From the NCBI GenBank assembly GCA_937921805.1, contig CAKZUS010000309.1, positions 1 to 5,410 of the forward strand: DNA of 5,410 nucleotides, given 5' to 3'. A program made the position numbers and the translations under genes. Under the pieces are notes generated by a model. It saw nothing but the letters and a program-made list of their open reading frames with translations. It searched no databases and was not told the DNA's origin. Position 1 is the first letter of the stretch, and each line of letters begins with the position of its first letter. This document shows, piece after piece, positions 1 through 5,410 of the stretch. Source of the DNA: an uncultured Granulosicoccaceae bacterium (GTDB taxonomy: Bacteria > Pseudomonadota > Gammaproteobacteria > JABXHR01).

Positions 1-663
1 CAAGGCTTGCCCTTGTGCGTACACGGCGAAGTTGTCGATCCAGAGGTCGATATCTTTGATCGCGAAAAGCGCTTTATCGACACGGTGCTCGCTCCGTTGC
101 TAGAGCGCGTGCCGGGCTTGCGCGTGGTAATGGAACACATCACCACCGCCGATGCGGCCGATTTTGTGCGCAGTGGCCCTGCCCATCTTGCCGCCACGCT
201 GACCCCACAGCACTTGCTCTACAACCGTAACGCTTTGCTAGTGGGCGGAGTGCGTCCACATTTTTACTGCCTGCCGATTCTCAAACGAGAGTCGCATCGT
301 CGCGCCCTCATCGAGGCGGCGACCAGTGATCACCCTCGGTTCTTCCTGGGCACAGACAGCGCCCCCCACGCGCAATCGGCCAAAGAAAACGCCTGTGGCT
401 GCGCAGGGGTATACTCCGCCTACAGCGCCCTCGAACTCTATGCCACGGCATTCGAAGACGCCAATGCTTTGGATCGTCTAGAGGCTTTTGCCAGCCAACG
501 CGGTGCCGATTTTTATGGACTTGCCCGCAATACACGACGCATTCGGTTAGTCAAAGATGACTGGAACCTCCCCACACACCTCCCCTACGCCGACGGCGCC
601 TTAATTCCCTTGCGCGCAGGGGAATCCATGGCGTGGCGCTTTGATGGATTTCAAGAGACCTAA
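1..663 (+). CDS. pyrC: Dihydroorotase (class II PyrC), 5'-truncated by window edge
   Basis: Catalyses the reversible cyclisation of N-carbamoyl-L-aspartate to dihydroorotate, the third step of de novo pyrimidine synthesis, in the cytoplasm as a zinc amidohydrolase. The open frame starts at base 1 and gives 220 residues to the TAA stop. Visible motifs, numbered from the first codon in the window, are VHGE (His8), EHITT (His46), and LGTDSAPH (Asp119, His123). Their spacing matches E. coli PyrC His139, His177, Asp250 and His254, that is, zinc ligands, the catalytic aspartate and a substrate-binding histidine. GGVRPHFYCLPILKR and CGCAG are also typical of the short bacterial class. By this alignment about 131 N-terminal residues are missing, including the HxH zinc ligands and the carboxylated lysine, because of the window edge and not because of gene decay. 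It is followed by rnt after 7 bp, so co-transcription is likely. Confidence 0.97.
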   Translation, partial: QGLPLCVHGEVVDPEVDIFDREKRFIDTVLAPLLERVPGLRVVMEHITTADAADFVRSGPAHLAATLTPQHLLYNRNALLVGGVRPHFYCLPILKRESHRRALIEAATSDHPRFFLGTDSAPHAQSAKENACGCAGVYSAYSALELYATAFEDANALDRLEAFASQRGADFYGLARNTRRIRLVKDDWNLPTHLPYADGALIPLRAGESMAWRFDGFQET

Positions 664-670
664 ATAAGTT

Positions 671-1315
671 ATGAGCGAGCGCCACTACCACGCCGGTGAA
701 GGGTATAGCCTGAAGAACCGGTTTCGTGGTTATCTGCCAGTTGTTGTCGACGTTGAAACAGGCGGATTTAATCCCGGCACCGATGCCCTACTGGAGGTCT
801 GTGCGGTCCTTGTCGAGCAAGACGAGCGCGGGCAACTGGCACTCGGGCAGGCCTATTCGACGCATGTCCAGCCCTTTGAAGGAGCCAATCTGGACCCCAA
901 GTCATTGCGCGTGAACGGCATTGACCCCTGGCACCCTTTGCGGGCAGCACGAAAAGAAGCCGATGCTTTGGAGTTTCTTTTCAAGCCCATCCGCGCGGCA
1001 GTGAAAGCCCACGGTTGCACGCGGGCTATTTTGGTGGGCCACAATGCCCATTTTGACTTGTCGTTTATTAACGCCGCCGTCGAGCGCAGCGGCGTTAAGC
1101 GCAATCCGTTTCACTTATTCAGCAGCTTTGACACCGTATCGCTCTCAGGACTGGTCTACGGGCAAACAGTGCTGGCTCGGGCCGCGCACGCCGCTGGCAT
1201 CGCGTGGGACGCCAGCGAAGCACACTCCGCAGTGTATGACACCAAGCAAACGGCTCGCTTGTTCTGCCAGATCGTCAATCGCTGGGAATCCCTACACCTC
1301 AACAATGGCGACTAA
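671..1315 (+). CDS. rnt: Ribonuclease T
   Basis: A DEDDh-family 3'-5' exoribonuclease that trims the 3' ends of tRNA (CCA end turnover), 5S and 23S rRNA and other stable RNAs; it acts in the cytoplasm as a homodimer. The 214-residue product matches the family length (E. coli about 215). Exo motif I is VVDVETGGF (Asp27, Glu29). Exo II is VGHNAHFDLSF (Asp129). Exo III is EAHSAVYDT (His185, Asp190). All four acidic residues and the general-base histidine are present. FNGID-like VNGIDP, KRNPFH and the C-terminal FCQIVNRW are RNase T hallmarks that separate it from other DEDDh enzymes. ATG 671 is the only sensible start. It lies 7 bp after the pyrC stop and has only a weak, distant purine stretch (AAGAGA, 653-658), so translation may depend on coupling to pyrC. 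It converges with grxD, 25 bp away, with no visible terminator. Confidence 0.96.
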   Translation: MSERHYHAGEGYSLKNRFRGYLPVVVDVETGGFNPGTDALLEVCAVLVEQDERGQLALGQAYSTHVQPFEGANLDPKSLRVNGIDPWHPLRAARKEADALEFLFKPIRAAVKAHGCTRAILVGHNAHFDLSFINAAVERSGVKRNPFHLFSSFDTVSLSGLVYGQTVLARAAHAAGIAWDASEAHSAVYDTKQTARLFCQIVNRWESLHLNNGD

Positions 1316-1325
1316 GAACTAGGCA

Positions 1326-1352
1326 GGCAAACTAAGCAAACTAGGCAAACGC
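1326..1352. repeat. Short 9-bp tandem repeat between convergent stop codons
   Basis: Two clear 9-bp units, GGCAAACTA (1326-1334) and AGCAAACTA (1335-1343), are followed by a third decayed unit, GGCAAACGC (1344-1352). They lie in the short gap between the rnt stop and the grxD stop. The CTA of the second unit (1341-1343) is, on the minus strand, the TAG that ends grxD. The third unit is already inside the last grxD codons. This is most simply replication slippage at a gene junction; no function is implied. Confidence 0.6.
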
Positions 1353-1661
1353 CCCGTCGATAGTGCTCTGCAGTTCGCCGCTCTCGTGCATTTCCATCAC
1401 AATGTCACAGCCGCCAATCAGCTCACCTTGTACCCACAACTGTGGGAAGGTGGGCCACTGCGCGTATTGTGGTAGATGGGCGCGCACTTCAGGGTCAGCC
1501 AGCACATTCACATAGGCGAACTCTCGCCCGCACTGCTTCAGTGCATCAACAGTACGTGCAGAGAAGCCGCACTGCGGCATAGAAGGCGTCCCTTTCATAT
1601 ACAAAATGACTTTATTGCCTTCAATCTGCTCTTTAATTCTGTCTATAGCGCTATCAGTCAT
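1341..1661 (-). CDS. grxD: Monothiol glutaredoxin, Grx4/GrxD family
   Basis: A CGFS-type monothiol glutaredoxin. Known members form [2Fe-2S]-bridged dimers with glutathione, often with BolA-like partners, and carry or donate iron-sulfur clusters and signal iron status more than they reduce disulfides. The 106-residue product has KGTPSMPQCGFS (active Cys31 in CGFS 31-34), WPTFPQLW (69-76) and GGCDIV (83-88), which together form the glutathione and cluster site. It is slightly shorter than E. coli GrxD (about 115) and lacks that protein's charged tail. The frame stays open upstream to a TTG at 1706. I chose ATG at 1661 because homologues start there, AGGA sits 9 nt upstream, and the longer start falls inside a stem-loop. 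It follows the superoxide dismutase gene on the same strand after 60 bp and is probably in one transcript with it. Confidence 0.96.
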   Translation of the reverse strand: MTDSAIDRIKEQIEGNKVILYMKGTPSMPQCGFSARTVDALKQCGREFAYVNVLADPEVRAHLPQYAQWPTFPQLWVQGELIGGCDIVMEMHESGELQSTIDGAFA

Positions 1662-1670
1662 CGTCGTTAT

Positions 1671-1674
1671 TCCT
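1671..1674 (-). promoter_or_regulatory. Ribosome binding site of grxD
   Basis: AGGA on the minus strand, with a 9-nt spacer to ATG 1661. It decides the start against the longer open frame beginning at TTG 1706. The superoxide dismutase gene next door uses the same 9-nt spacing. Confidence 0.7.
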
Positions 1675-1683
1675 GGGTCAAGA

Positions 1684-1705
1684 TGCGGCGCTGGTAGGCG
1701 CCGCA
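1684..1705 (-). other. Stem-loop between superoxide dismutase and grxD genes
   Basis: A perfect 8-bp GC-rich inverted repeat: TGCGGCGC (1684-1691) pairs with GCGCCGCA (1698-1705) around a 6-nt loop. It lies 17 nt after the dismutase stop and 22 nt before the grxD start. Read on the minus strand, the stem is followed by ATCTTGACC and not by a run of T, so it is not a classical intrinsic terminator. It may act as a leaky terminator, as a 3'-end block protecting the dismutase mRNA, or as a processing site setting different levels of the two proteins. These roles are inference; only the inverted repeat is seen. Confidence 0.55.
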
Positions 1706-1721
1706 AAATAGAAAGGCGTGT

Positions 1722-2318
1722 TTAGGCACTAAAGCGCGCTGAAACGGCAGCCCAATCCACCACGTCCCACCATGCTTTGATGTAGTCGGGGCGTTTGTTT
1801 TGGTACTTGAGATAGTACGCGTGCTCCCAGACATCCAGCCCCAAAATAGGCGTGCCTTGTACTTCAGCACAGTCCATCAAGGGGTTGTCTTGATTGGGGG
1901 TAGAGGTCACGGTGAGCTTGCCATCGACCAGCACCAGCCAAGCAAACCCAGAGCCGAAGCGCGTCAAGCCCGCTTTGGTCATTTGCTCTTGCAGTGCTTC
2001 TTTTGAGCCAAACTCGGCCTCTATGGCAGCACTCAATGCAGCACTGGGTGCACTGCCACCATCACACATGCTGTTCCAGTACAAGATATGGTTAAACAAG
2101 CCGCCGCCATTGTTTCGCACTGCGGCGCCGTGGCCAGAGGCCCCTGCGAGAATCTGCTCTAGAGACTGGTCTGCTAGAGGAGTGTCTTGGGTAGCCGCGA
2201 CAAAATTATTGAAGTAAGTACGATGATGGCGGTCGTAATGGATCTCCATCGTTTGCGCGTCAATAGACGGCTCCAACGCGCTAAAATCGTAGGGCAGGTC
2301 GGGAAAATCAAAAGCCAT
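1722..2318 (-). CDS. Superoxide dismutase, Fe/Mn family with Mn-type residues
   Basis: Converts superoxide to oxygen and hydrogen peroxide; a cytoplasmic metalloenzyme, dimer or tetramer. The 198-residue protein shows the N-terminal helical domain (about 1-90) and C-terminal alpha/beta domain (about 95-198). Metal ligands are His27 (EIHYDRHH), His77 (FNHILYW), Asp162 and His166 (DVWEHAYY); Tyr35 is the conserved second-shell tyrosine. The glutamine that distinguishes the subfamilies is at Gln143 (STPNQDNPLM), as in Mn enzymes. The Fe-type glutamine before the second His ligand is replaced by Gly73 in NNGGGLFNH. The C-terminal YLKYQNKRPDYIKAWWDVVDW also resembles SodA. I therefore read it as a Mn or cambialistic enzyme, though its neighbourhood (grxD, rnt) is that of E. 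coli sodB; I leave the symbol blank for that reason. GAGGA lies 9 nt before ATG 2318. It is divergent from argD and precedes grxD. Confidence 0.95.
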   Translation of the reverse strand: MAFDFPDLPYDFSALEPSIDAQTMEIHYDRHHRTYFNNFVAATQDTPLADQSLEQILAGASGHGAAVRNNGGGLFNHILYWNSMCDGGSAPSAALSAAIEAEFGSKEALQEQMTKAGLTRFGSGFAWLVLVDGKLTVTSTPNQDNPLMDCAEVQGTPILGLDVWEHAYYLKYQNKRPDYIKAWWDVVDWAAVSARFSA

Positions 2319-2327
2319 GATGCGTAG

Positions 2328-2332
2328 TCCTC
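2328..2332 (-). promoter_or_regulatory. Ribosome binding site of the superoxide dismutase gene
   Basis: GAGGA on the minus strand with a 9-nt spacer to ATG 2318. It is the strongest Shine-Dalgarno match among the minus-strand genes and fits an abundant enzyme. Confidence 0.75.
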
Positions 2333-2361
2333 ACTTATTGAACAGAGATCGTAACCCGCAG

Positions 2362-2367
2362 AGTATA
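2362..2367 (-). promoter_or_regulatory. Possible -10 element for superoxide dismutase transcription
   Basis: TATACT on the minus strand matches the sigma-70 -10 consensus at five of six positions. It would start transcription near 2355 and give a leader of about 37 nt that contains the GAGGA site. No good -35 hexamer is seen 16-18 nt upstream, so the promoter would be weak, activator-dependent or wrongly placed. I looked for Fur-like and SoxS-like sites around it and saw none I would defend. Confidence 0.35.
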
Positions 2368-2444
2368 AACTGACACCTGATACAAAGCACAGTTTCTCAG
2401 TGCTAGACTCTTCAGCCCTGCACAAACCCCCGCTATACCTCTAC

Positions 2445-2447
2445 GGA
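2445..2447 (+). promoter_or_regulatory. Weak ribosome binding site deciding the argD start
   Basis: GGA (within ACGGA) is 9 nt before ATG 2457, the same spacing used by the dismutase and grxD genes. It directly abuts the alternative ATG 2448 and so could not serve it, which favours the 2457 start. The match is short, so this remains tentative. Confidence 0.45.
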
Positions 2448-2456
2448 ATGTCATCT

Positions 2457-3653
2457 ATGTCTCATCTCATGCAGTCCTACGCTCCTCCTTCGCTGAGCAT
2501 TGAACGAGGCCGTGGCGCCTGGGTGTGGGATGAGCAGGGACGACGCTATCTCGACGCCTTTGGCGGCATTGCTGTCACGGCTCTCGGGCACAGCCATCCC
2601 GACATCAACGCCGTGATCAGCGAGCAAAGTGCGAAGCTCATGCACAGCTCGAATGTCATGCGCATCCCGGCCCAAGAGCAGCTCGCCGAGCGGCTCTGCG
2701 CCCACAGCGGCATGCAGCGTGTATTTTTCGGTAACAGCGGAGCCGAGGCCAACGAAGCGGCCATTAAGCTCTCGCGTTTGCACGCCCACCACACCAAGGT
2801 CGCCGCCCCGATCGTGATCTGCTTTGAGGATGGTTTTCACGGGCGTACTCTCACCACTCTCGCTGCCACTGGCAACACCGCGATCAAAAAAGGCTTTGCG
2901 CCACTAGATCCAGGCTTTGTGCACCTGCCCTATGGGGATATAGACGCACTGGACGCAGCATTGGCCCAATATACTGCGCAGGGCGAGAGCCGCGTTGTCG
3001 CCGTGATGATCGAGGCGATTCAGGGCGAAGCCGGTGTTCGTCTTGCTCCCGAGGGCTTTCTCGAACACCTGCGCACTCGCTGCGACCAGCATCAAGCGCT
3101 ACTGATTTGCGATGAAATTCAGTCTGGTATCGGCCGCACGGGACGCTGGTTTGGGTACCAGCACAGCGCCGTCTTGCCCGATGTTGTGACTATCGCCAAG
3201 GCACTGGGCAATGGTTTCCCTATCGGCGCCTGTCTAGCGCGCGGGGCGGCGGCGGCATACTTTACCCCCGGCAGTCACGGCTCCACATTCGGCGGCAATC
3301 CGCTGGCATGTGCGGTCGCCAACACGGTCTTAGACGTCATTGAACGCGATCAACTACTAGAGCGCAATCACATGCTCGGCGCACGAATGCTGGGGCGACT
3401 GCGCGAGCGGCTCGACCCCTTAGATCTCATCACTGAGGTAAGAGGTCGCGGTATGATGATTGGCGTGCAATTCGCGCAACTCCCCGAGCGCTTTAACGAA
3501 CACTGCCTTGAGCACGGCCTGCTGATCGTCAAAGCCGCCCACCAGTCCGTACGCTTACTTCCCCCTTATATCCTGAGCGATGAGCAAGCCGACAGCGCTA
3601 CTGAGCGCTTTGGAGACGCCGTTATCGCCGCTATTGCTGAGGTCCACGCATGA
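2457..3653 (+). CDS. argD: Acetylornithine aminotransferase
   Basis: A PLP-dependent class III aminotransferase that makes N-acetylornithine from N-acetylglutamate semialdehyde and glutamate. Family members often also serve as succinyldiaminopimelate aminotransferase in lysine synthesis. The product is 398 residues, usual for ArgD. Motifs: N-terminal YLDAFGGIAVTALGHSHP (31-48), phosphate-binding NSGAEANEAAIKL (93-105), FHGRT (127-131) with the ring-stacking Phe127/His128 and Arg130, EAIQGE (186-191), CDEIQSGIGRTG (218-229) with Asp219 holding the PLP nitrogen, the Schiff-base Lys248 in AKALGNGFPIGA, and STFGGNPL (276-283). The frame is open back to GTG 2400. I chose ATG 2457 because MSHLMQSYAP is the usual N-terminus in close relatives and the spacing to GGA fits; ATG 2448 is possible. 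The stop overlaps the argF start (ATGA), which supports arginine synthesis over GABA or other class III aminotransferase roles. Confidence 0.93.
   Translation: MSHLMQSYAPPSLSIERGRGAWVWDEQGRRYLDAFGGIAVTALGHSHPDINAVISEQSAKLMHSSNVMRIPAQEQLAERLCAHSGMQRVFFGNSGAEANEAAIKLSRLHAHHTKVAAPIVICFEDGFHGRTLTTLAATGNTAIKKGFAPLDPGFVHLPYGDIDALDAALAQYTAQGESRVVAVMIEAIQGEAGVRLAPEGFLEHLRTRCDQHQALLICDEIQSGIGRTGRWFGYQHSAVLPDVVTIAKALGNGFPIGACLARGAAAAYFTPGSHGSTFGGNPLACAVANTVLDVIERDQLLERNHMLGARMLGRLRERLDPLDLITEVRGRGMMIGVQFAQLPERFNEHCLEHGLLIVKAAHQSVRLLPPYILSDEQADSATERFGDAVIAAIAEVHA
3639..3643 (+). promoter_or_regulatory. Ribosome binding site of argF inside argD
   Basis: GAGGT within the last argD codons, with a 6-nt spacer to ATG 3650. 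Together with the ATGA overlap it indicates translational coupling of argF to argD. Confidence 0.7.
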
Positions 3654-4552
3654 CACGTCACTACCTTGATGAGCACGATCTCAGTGCTCAAGAGTTCCTG
3701 CACATCGTACAGCGCGGCATCGAGCTTAAGGCGCTGCGCGCTCATGACGGCGATGCCATGCTCGCGTATCGGCGCACGCTGGCAATGATTTTCACTAAGG
3801 CTTCCACCCGCACCAGAGTCTCTTTTGAGACCGGCATGGCGCAGATGGGAGGGCACGCCATTATGCTCGACCCGCAGCGCAGCCAACTGGGGCGGGGCGA
3901 GCCGCTCAGCGACACCGCCAGGGTGTTCTCGCAGATGGTCGATGTGGTGATGATTCGCAACGACTCACAGGCAGACCAGGTCGAGTTCGCCGCTGCCTCC
4001 AGCATCCCTGTGATCAATGGCCTGAGCGAGCGCCTCCACCCCTGTCAAATGCTGGCTGATATCCAAACCTGGGTCGAACACCACGGCACTGGCGATTGGT
4101 CGCAGCGCAGCGCCGCTTGGATAGGTGATGGCAATAATGTCTGCAATTCCTGGATCAACGCCGCAGCACTGCTCGGTTTTCAGTTGCGCATCGCTTGCCC
4201 AGAGGGCTATGAACCCGATAGCGAGTACTTAGATCGCGCAGGAGACCGGGTATTTATCACTCGTGATCCCGCCGAGGCGATGCATGGCGTGCAATGCGTG
4301 AGCACTGATGTGTGGACCAGCATGGGCCAAGAGGACGAGAGCCGCGCACGCGAGACGGCTTTTGCAGGGTATCAGGTCGATACAGCGCTGATGCAGAAGG
4401 CGGACCCACAGGCCATTTTCCTGCACTGCCTCCCCGCGCATCGCGCAGAGGAGGTCAGCGCCGAGGTAATCGACGGCAGTGCCAGCGTCGTATGGCAGCA
4501 GGCCGGCAATCGCTTGCACGCGCAAAAAGCCCTACTCGAGTTTCTGCTCTAG
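3650..4552 (+). CDS. argF: Ornithine carbamoyltransferase, anabolic type
   Basis: Condenses carbamoyl phosphate with ornithine to citrulline, step six of arginine synthesis; a cytoplasmic trimer. The 300-residue product matches the family. The N-terminal carbamoyl-phosphate domain (about 1-140) has STRTR (52-56), with VSFETGM after it, and HPCQ (130-133). The C-terminal ornithine domain has IGDGNNVCNSW (158-168), STDVWTSMG (218-226) and HCLPAHR (259-265), whose cysteine and histidines line the ornithine site. DVWTSMG and HCLP distinguish it from aspartate carbamoyltransferase. The residue before the STRTR lysine is threonine (IFTKASTRTR), where E. coli has IFEK; this is probably a lineage variant. 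Position directly behind argD points to the biosynthetic enzyme and not the catabolic ArcB. Its TAG overlaps the stop of the convergent transporter gene. Confidence 0.97.
   Translation: MTRHYLDEHDLSAQEFLHIVQRGIELKALRAHDGDAMLAYRRTLAMIFTKASTRTRVSFETGMAQMGGHAIMLDPQRSQLGRGEPLSDTARVFSQMVDVVMIRNDSQADQVEFAAASSIPVINGLSERLHPCQMLADIQTWVEHHGTGDWSQRSAAWIGDGNNVCNSWINAAALLGFQLRIACPEGYEPDSEYLDRAGDRVFITRDPAEAMHGVQCVSTDVWTSMGQEDESRARETAFAGYQVDTALMQKADPQAIFLHCLPAHRAEEVSAEVIDGSASVVWQQAGNRLHAQKALLEFLL
4549..4552. other. Shared palindromic stop site CTAG
   Basis: The palindrome CTAG gives the TAG stop of argF (4550-4552) on the plus strand and the TAG stop of the transporter gene (4551-4549) on the minus strand. 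The genes therefore overlap tail to tail with no intergenic DNA and no terminator hairpin between them; any terminator must lie inside the other coding region. Confidence 0.9.
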
Positions 4553-5410
4553 GCGTAGATAATCAGCGCGCTCCCCAGCACGCATAGCACCGCCCCGACC
4601 CACGCCATCGCCGCTGGTCGCTGGCGGTGCAGCACCCACAGCAGGGGCAACAGGACAACGGGAGTCGTCGACGACAAAACCGACGCGAGCCCCACGTCGC
4701 CACCACGAAACGACATGGTCAGCAAAGTAACACCCATGAGCATGCCGATCACACCGCTAGCGCCAATATGCGCCCATTGCTGTGCATTGATAGAGCGATA
4801 GATTTGGCCGACCTCTCCACGCGCTAAGGCCCAGGCATTGAGGCACAACGCAGACACTGACACCCGCCACGCTGCGACTGCCCAGACTTCGGCGCCAGCG
4901 TCGACGACAGGCTTCACCAATATCGCGCCGACGGAGTGACCCCATGCGGCTCCCAGCCCCAGCAACACACCCACAGCAACCGCACCGCGCGTGTGCTCAG
5001 AGGCATTAAAAACCCCTCGCCGCCGACCAAACCAGATTGCTACCGCTACGCCCGTCACCACCAGCACAGATCCCCACCACGCCAGATTCGTGTAGCTCAC
5101 CCCCAGCCACCCTATCGCCAGCGCACAGGTAATGGGGGCATTGAGCGCCCACAAGATGCCCGATCGCCTTGGCCCCAGACGCGACATGCTGGCAAAGAGG
5201 CATACGTCACCAAACACGATCCCGATGACGGACGACACCACCAGCACCCCCATGTGCGGCCCAATAGATGACCAGTCCCCCACAAAGCTGGTGATGAGGC
5301 AAAACAAGAGCGCAATCAAGCTCATGCGCGCCACACTGAAACGATAGCCGCCTATCTCACGCGCGGGTTTTTCAGCAAACAAGCTCCCCACCGCCCAACA
5401 CAGTGCAGCA
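4549..5410 (-). CDS. EamA-family (DMT) membrane transporter, N-terminus beyond window
   Basis: An inner-membrane protein of the drug/metabolite transporter superfamily, likely an exporter of a small metabolite; the substrate cannot be told. The product has two EamA repeats of about five helices each. Counting from GTG 5391, hydrophobic segments lie near residues 23-40, 46-68, 77-99, 103-121, 134-160, 167-189, 207-229, 234-256 and 262-280, nine helices. The codons upstream of that GTG remain open to the window edge and encode AALCWAVGS, which reads as the second half of helix one, so the true start lies beyond base 5410 and the GTG is internal. Charged residues sit at helix ends, as usual. The C-terminus (LCVLGSALIIYA) ends with helix ten and no tail. 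It converges with argF with overlapping stop codons, so it is probably unrelated to arginine synthesis; amino acid export is only a guess. Confidence 0.88.
   Translation of the reverse strand, partial: AALCWAVGSLFAEKPAREIGGYRFSVARMSLIALLFCLITSFVGDWSSIGPHMGVLVVSSVIGIVFGDVCLFASMSRLGPRRSGILWALNAPITCALAIGWLGVSYTNLAWWGSVLVVTGVAVAIWFGRRRGVFNASEHTRGAVAVGVLLGLGAAWGHSVGAILVKPVVDAGAEVWAVAAWRVSVSALCLNAWALARGEVGQIYRSINAQQWAHIGASGVIGMLMGVTLLTMSFRGGDVGLASVLSSTTPVVLLPLLWVLHRQRPAAMAWVGAVLCVLGSALIIYA

Larger units (their letters stand above)
2319..2456. promoter_or_regulatory. Divergent intergenic region, superoxide dismutase / argD
   Basis: These 138 bp must contain the promoters of both the minus-strand dismutase-grxD unit and the plus-strand argD-argF unit. 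For argD the candidates are weak. TATACC (2434-2439) has a poor TTCAGC 17 bp upstream. TACAAA (2381-2386) is preceded by an extended -10 TG (2378-2379). TATAAA (2364-2369) has TTGAAC 20 bp upstream. No convincing ArgR box (TGAAT-N4-ATTCA type) is visible by eye. No ORF here has homologue-like content. Confidence 0.6.

Noticed and set aside
308..535. Minus-strand 75-codon frame over pyrC
   Set aside because: Arg/Trp/His-rich shadow of a conserved dihydroorotase segment that includes the catalytic aspartate.
1662..1706. 15-codon N-terminal extension of GrxD from TTG 1706
   Set aside because: It would be translated through the stem-loop, has no homologue-like content, and a good AGGA precedes ATG 1661.
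1684..1710. Intrinsic terminator on either strand
   Set aside because: The stem is good but is followed by AAAATA on the plus strand and ATCTTGACC on the minus strand, so there is no T-run in the needed position.
2400..2456. N-terminal extension of ArgD from GTG 2400 or ATG 2448
   Set aside because: The 2400 start has no ribosome site and adds non-family residues; the GGA abuts ATG 2448 but is well spaced for ATG 2457.
2319..2456. ArgR, Fur or SoxS operator in the divergent spacer
   Set aside because: Several AT-rich hexamers were compared by eye with consensus sites, but none matched both halves well enough to claim.
2451..2840. 129-codon open frame on the minus strand opposite argD
   Set aside because: It lies wholly antisense to a gene with complete family motifs and has no recognisable domain of its own.
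1..4552. A functional pyrC-argF link through carbamoyl phosphate
   Set aside because: The two pathways share that precursor, but the genes are in separate units with a divergent pair between them, so proximity alone does not support joint control.
4936..5271. 111-codon plus-strand frame within the transporter gene
   Set aside because: Its translation is rich in Pro, His, Arg and Gln, typical of the antisense of a hydrophobic membrane protein, while the minus strand reads as a clean EamA protein.

Overview
The window looks like core chromosome of a gammaproteobacterium with moderately high GC. It holds six protein-coding genes packed almost end to end, all of recognisable families. The evidence for the taxon is the proteobacterial class II PyrC, the presence of RNase T (a mostly gammaproteobacterial enzyme), the CGFS glutaredoxin, and the neighbourhood rnt / grxD / superoxide dismutase. 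E. coli K-12 has a related cluster, with rnt, lhr, grxD, mepH and sodB close together. Genus cannot be read from the sequence.

Layout. Bases 1-663 (+) are the C-terminal two thirds of dihydroorotase (pyrC), cut by the left edge. Seven bases later rnt (671-1315, +) encodes RNase T. Facing it on the minus strand are grxD (1341-1661, monothiol glutaredoxin) and, upstream of it, a superoxide dismutase gene (1722-2318). They are separated by 60 bp that contain a perfect 8-bp stem-loop. A 138-bp divergent intergenic region (2319-2456) separates the dismutase from argD (2457-3653, +). argD overlaps argF (3650-4552, +) by ATGA. The argF stop codon overlaps tail to tail with the stop of a minus-strand EamA-type membrane transporter gene that runs off the right edge (4549-5410).

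How the genes fit together. argD and argF form a translationally coupled arginine biosynthesis pair: acetylornithine aminotransferase makes acetylornithine, and ornithine carbamoyltransferase makes citrulline. The sod-grxD pair is an oxidative stress and iron-sulfur housekeeping unit. pyrC-rnt combines pyrimidine synthesis with RNA 3'-end maturation, probably as co-transcribed neighbours without a shared pathway.

No mobile element, CRISPR array, RNA gene or obviously new system is visible. The points most worth a second look are the Mn-type residue pattern of the dismutase in a sodB-like neighbourhood, the stem-loop between the dismutase gene and grxD, the short tandem repeat that carries stop codons between rnt and grxD, and the shared CTAG stop of argF and the transporter gene.
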